A stretch of 34,904 nt of DNA, from positions 1 through 34,904 of the forward strand of contig CAUDNR010000164.1 of the NCBI GenBank assembly GCA_958430865.1. The letters run 5' to 3'. The notes beneath the pieces are model-generated. The model saw only the letters and a list, made by a program, of their open reading frames with translations. It was not told where the DNA came from and made no database searches. Positions 32,933-34,904 of the stretch are shown piece after piece (position 1 is the stretch's first letter; each line of letters begins with the position of its first letter). The position numbers and the translations under genes are program-made. The stretch is from Entrophospora sp. SA101 (taxonomy: Eukaryota; Glomeromycota; Glomeromycetes; Entrophosporales; Entrophosporaceae).

Positions 32933-33175
32933 TATAGTGCGGGTCACACTAACACATCAAATAAAAATTGACCAACTTTAAAACCTATAAAGAAAATATT
33001 GCGTGCTTGTCTGAAAAAATTAGAGACGATATTTGATAGCTTTTGACTAGTTCTACAATCTATCGTCTAGATATTTTTAAAAAAATTATTGGTTCTGGAG
33101 TTATTAGCTTTTAAAAATCATGTGATTTTTATATGTTACATATAAAATTTTCCAAATTTGAAACATATAGTTTTG
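32933..33175. mobile_element. Partial second copy of MITE family A
   Basis: Begins TATAGTGCGGGTCAC, nearly the outer end of the 7116-7500 element, and follows that element's right arm, read inverted, through AGACGATATTTGAT, GACTAGTTCTACAATCTATCGTC, GAGTTATTAGCTTTTAAAAATC and TTTCCAAATTTGAA. The other terminus is missing, so the copy is truncated near 33175, about 160 bp before the transposase frame. Similarity is by eye, roughly 75-80%. Confidence 0.75.
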
Positions 33176-33214
33176 GCCCAACTTATGTTATACATGGCAA
33201 AATTTTCTAATTCC

Positions 33215-33267
33215 GGTCACAACATGTGACCTATAAAAATCGCGTAAATTTAAAATCACGTAAATTA
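33215..33267. repeat. Short palindrome and 16-bp tandem repeat upstream of the transposase
   Basis: GGTCACAACATGTGACC (7-bp arms) at 33215-33231 is followed by two 16-bp units AAAATCGCGTAAATTT and AAAATCACGTAAATTA at about 33236-33267. They lie about 65-115 bp before the transposase ATG, where terminal or subterminal transposase-binding repeats are often found. Their role is inference. Confidence 0.6.
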
Positions 33268-33332
33268 AAGTTTGTACATTCTTCAATAAATAATAAACCT
33301 TCATATTTTTATATATATATATATACAAAGCA

Positions 33333-34521
33333 ATGCCAAAACTTAAAAGAAAAATTAAATTATGTAAAGAACTTGCAGCTGCTAAGAAAATCAAAACATC
33401 AAATAAAAATAATTTAGTAAATATTGAAGCTTTTAATAATGATAATGATGTAGAGAATTTAGGAGTTGAGGAATTATCAAATAATGTGGTTGAAGGAGAT
33501 TCAAGTAATGAAGTTGGAGGATATTTAGAAATTGAAATTGATGAGGATTTTGAGTGGTTTGATAATGAAATTGAAAAAAATGCTGAGTCCCTTTATAATG
33601 TTTTGTCAAATAATATAGAAAATGTGATATCATCATCATCATCATCATCTAATCGCCCTTTGGTTTATTTAGGTAGTTCTAGAACAACTAAATACAGAAA
33701 AAAATTTGAAGCAAAGAAAGATGCTGAAAAAAATGGACAAACATTAGATAGTTTCTTTTCTTTTAATAATACAGTTGATGATGAAGTTAATCATGAAAAG
33801 GAAAATTACTCAAGCTTAGCTATAAACAAAATTGAATTAAAATTAAGTGCAGAAAATTTGTCTCCATGATATAGAGTACATTTGAAAGCTGTTCAAAAAT
33901 ACCTTAGTTTAAGAAATAAAGGATATGCAAAAATTGAAGCCAGTGAAATAGTTTCTGATCTTATGAAGAAAGGCAAGTGGTTTTCAAGATGTATAAGAAG
34001 CTGGTCAAAGACTTTTTTAGAATATGGTGATGTTCCTAAATCTAGATGTGGGCAACATTTAATTGGAAGCAGTATATTAGATGATGAGGATGTGAGATCC
34101 AAAATTATTTCATATTTAAGAATAAATAAGTTTGACATAACAAATTCTAAATTTTGTGATTATGTATCTGATGAGATCTTACCAATAATTGGAATTGAAA
34201 ATAAAACAAGTATAAGGTAATATTTTTTATAAAATATTTTTATTTATAATTTATAATATAAAGTTAATTATATAAATGCTTGCTTACACTAGTGCCAGTA
34301 CAGCAAAAAGATGGCTCAAAAAGATGGGATTTGTTTATTCTAAATTTGCAAAAGGAGTTTATGTTGATGGACATGAGCGTGAAGATGTTGTTGAATATAG
34401 AAAGAAATTTTTAGAAGTCATTGAAGGGTAATTTTAATTTTATTCTTGTTTTATATATACAATTAATTAATTAGATTTATCATAATGACACAATAGTTAC
34501 CAGAAATTGATGCCTAAATTT
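33333..34521 (+). pseudogene. N-terminal half of a DDE transposase, one premature stop, 3' truncated
   Basis: Exon blocks 33333-34216, 34293-34427 and 34497-34521 join in frame through two GT-AG introns (76 and 69 bp). The N-terminus is Lys-rich (MPKLKRKIKLCKEL), then an acidic Asn/Glu linker and a Ser run (TCA repeats, 33630-33647). A helix-turn-helix-like domain follows: KAVQKYLSLRNKGYAKIEAS, WFSRCIRSWSKTFLEYGDVP, STAKRWLKKMGFVYSKFAKG and VYVDGHEREDVVEYRKKFL. The last is a hallmark of a transposase family widespread in Rhizophagus-like fungi and basidiomycetes. A single in-frame TGA (33867-33869) lies between SP and YRVHLKAVQ, where the family has Trp (TGG). The sequence stops at YQKLMPKF exactly where the 322-bp repeat begins, so the whole catalytic domain is absent. 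It is a recently broken, non-functional copy. Confidence 0.85.
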
Positions 34522-34843
34522 TGAATAAAATAAGAGAATGGTGAAATGTTTCGCCTTAGAACTTGTTTCTAGAGATGACAAATTAGCTATTTTAATTTAG
34601 AAACATGATTTATTTTGCTCTAAAGTAAATCAGAAGATTTGGGATATTGACAAAAATATCAAAAACCAGATTTTTCGTACATATTCATTATTATTATCAT
34701 TGTCATCATTGTAGTTTCTTTCTTCGCCAACGTCTCTACCTTCCTCCATTTAGTTAGGGCATAGCATATATGTGCCTTTTGCATTTGTAAGAATACAAAC
34801 AAACAAGCATTTATTGTGACAGATATCCGCGAACGTCGATTGG
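34522..34843. repeat. 322-bp direct repeat, copy B
   Basis: Same orientation and apparently identical sequence to 28204-28525, 6318 bp away. Its first bases, TGA, provide a stop codon right after the truncated transposase frame. The flanking sequence differs on both sides of the two copies. Confidence 0.92.
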
Positions 34844-34904
34844 TGTTTTTTTGATTGACGCATGACTTGTGGGTTCATTGTCTCAGCTCTGTTGTTTGGT
34901 TAAG
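34844..34904. other. Window end, nothing recognised
   Basis: Sixty bases after the repeat; no similarity to the sequence after copy A and no transposase continuation visible. Confidence 0.4.

Noticed and set aside
33433..33648. Minus-strand frame rich in His/Gln/Met opposite the transposase
   Set aside because: Low-complexity shadow of the acidic linker and TCA-repeat serine run on the other strand.
28204..34843. The two 322-bp repeats as LTRs of a retrotransposon
   Set aside because: They lack TG..CA ends, primer-binding site and polypurine tract, and the 6 kb between them holds unrelated DNA transposon debris with no gag, reverse transcriptase or integrase.
1..34904. CRISPR arrays, bacterial operons or defence islands
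   Set aside because: No regularly spaced repeats with unique spacers; genes are intron-rich and eukaryotic.

Overview
This is a window of very AT-rich eukaryotic nuclear DNA. The genes have many short introns (about 70-130 bp, GT-AG, often with a CTAAC/CTAAT-like branch site). Between them lies a dense layer of small inverted-repeat transposons and decayed DDE transposases. Gene content (RPS13, a PNS1/CTL-type transporter, a fungal-size hamartin/TSC1, a Myb-type protein), the base composition and the style of the transposases all point to a fungus. A Glomeromycotina genome of the Rhizophagus type is the best guess. That is inference from style and was not tested by a search.

Layout. 1-3000: a Tc1-like remnant cut by the window edge, a 1.06-kb element with inverted termini holding a 62-bp perfect palindrome, and two foldback MITEs. 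3344-6241: two minus-strand genes, ribosomal protein S13 (uS15) in 3 exons and a PNS1/SLC44-type multipass membrane protein in 6 exons. 7116-8375: a foldback MITE followed by a small orphan two-TM protein in 3 exons. 9611-14814: the gene-dense core, with a LENG1-like CIR_N protein (minus, 7 exons) divergent by 187 bp from a 13-exon TSC1/hamartin gene (plus), then a tRNA-Gly(UCC). 14815-24919: about 10 kb with no intact gene that I can support, containing a Mutator-type MITE with 9-bp target duplications, a hAT-type MITE with 8-bp duplications, other foldbacks and a decayed hAT transposase. 24920-26429: a pseudogene of GDP-mannose 4,6-dehydratase that keeps its intron structure but has lost its active-site tyrosine. 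26802-27852: a Myb-repeat gene (minus). 28204-34904: a second transposon-rich block with two apparently identical 322-bp direct repeats, the decayed C-terminal half of a DDE transposase, a pogo/Tigger-like remnant nested in another inverted repeat, a second copy of the 7.1-kb MITE family, and the N-terminal half of a DDE transposase that ends exactly where the second 322-bp repeat begins.

The intact genes are housekeeping or signalling loci (translation, membrane transport, a TORC1 brake, a spliceosome-associated-type nuclear protein, a Myb DNA-binding protein). They form no operon-like system. I did not find a new multi-gene defence or biosynthetic system. The most informative points are the dead GMD gene, the recent 322-bp duplication, the nested MITEs with readable target duplications, and several micro-exons that automatic annotation would miss. 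Exon boundaries were set by reading frames, splice consensus and remembered protein family motifs, with no transcript evidence.
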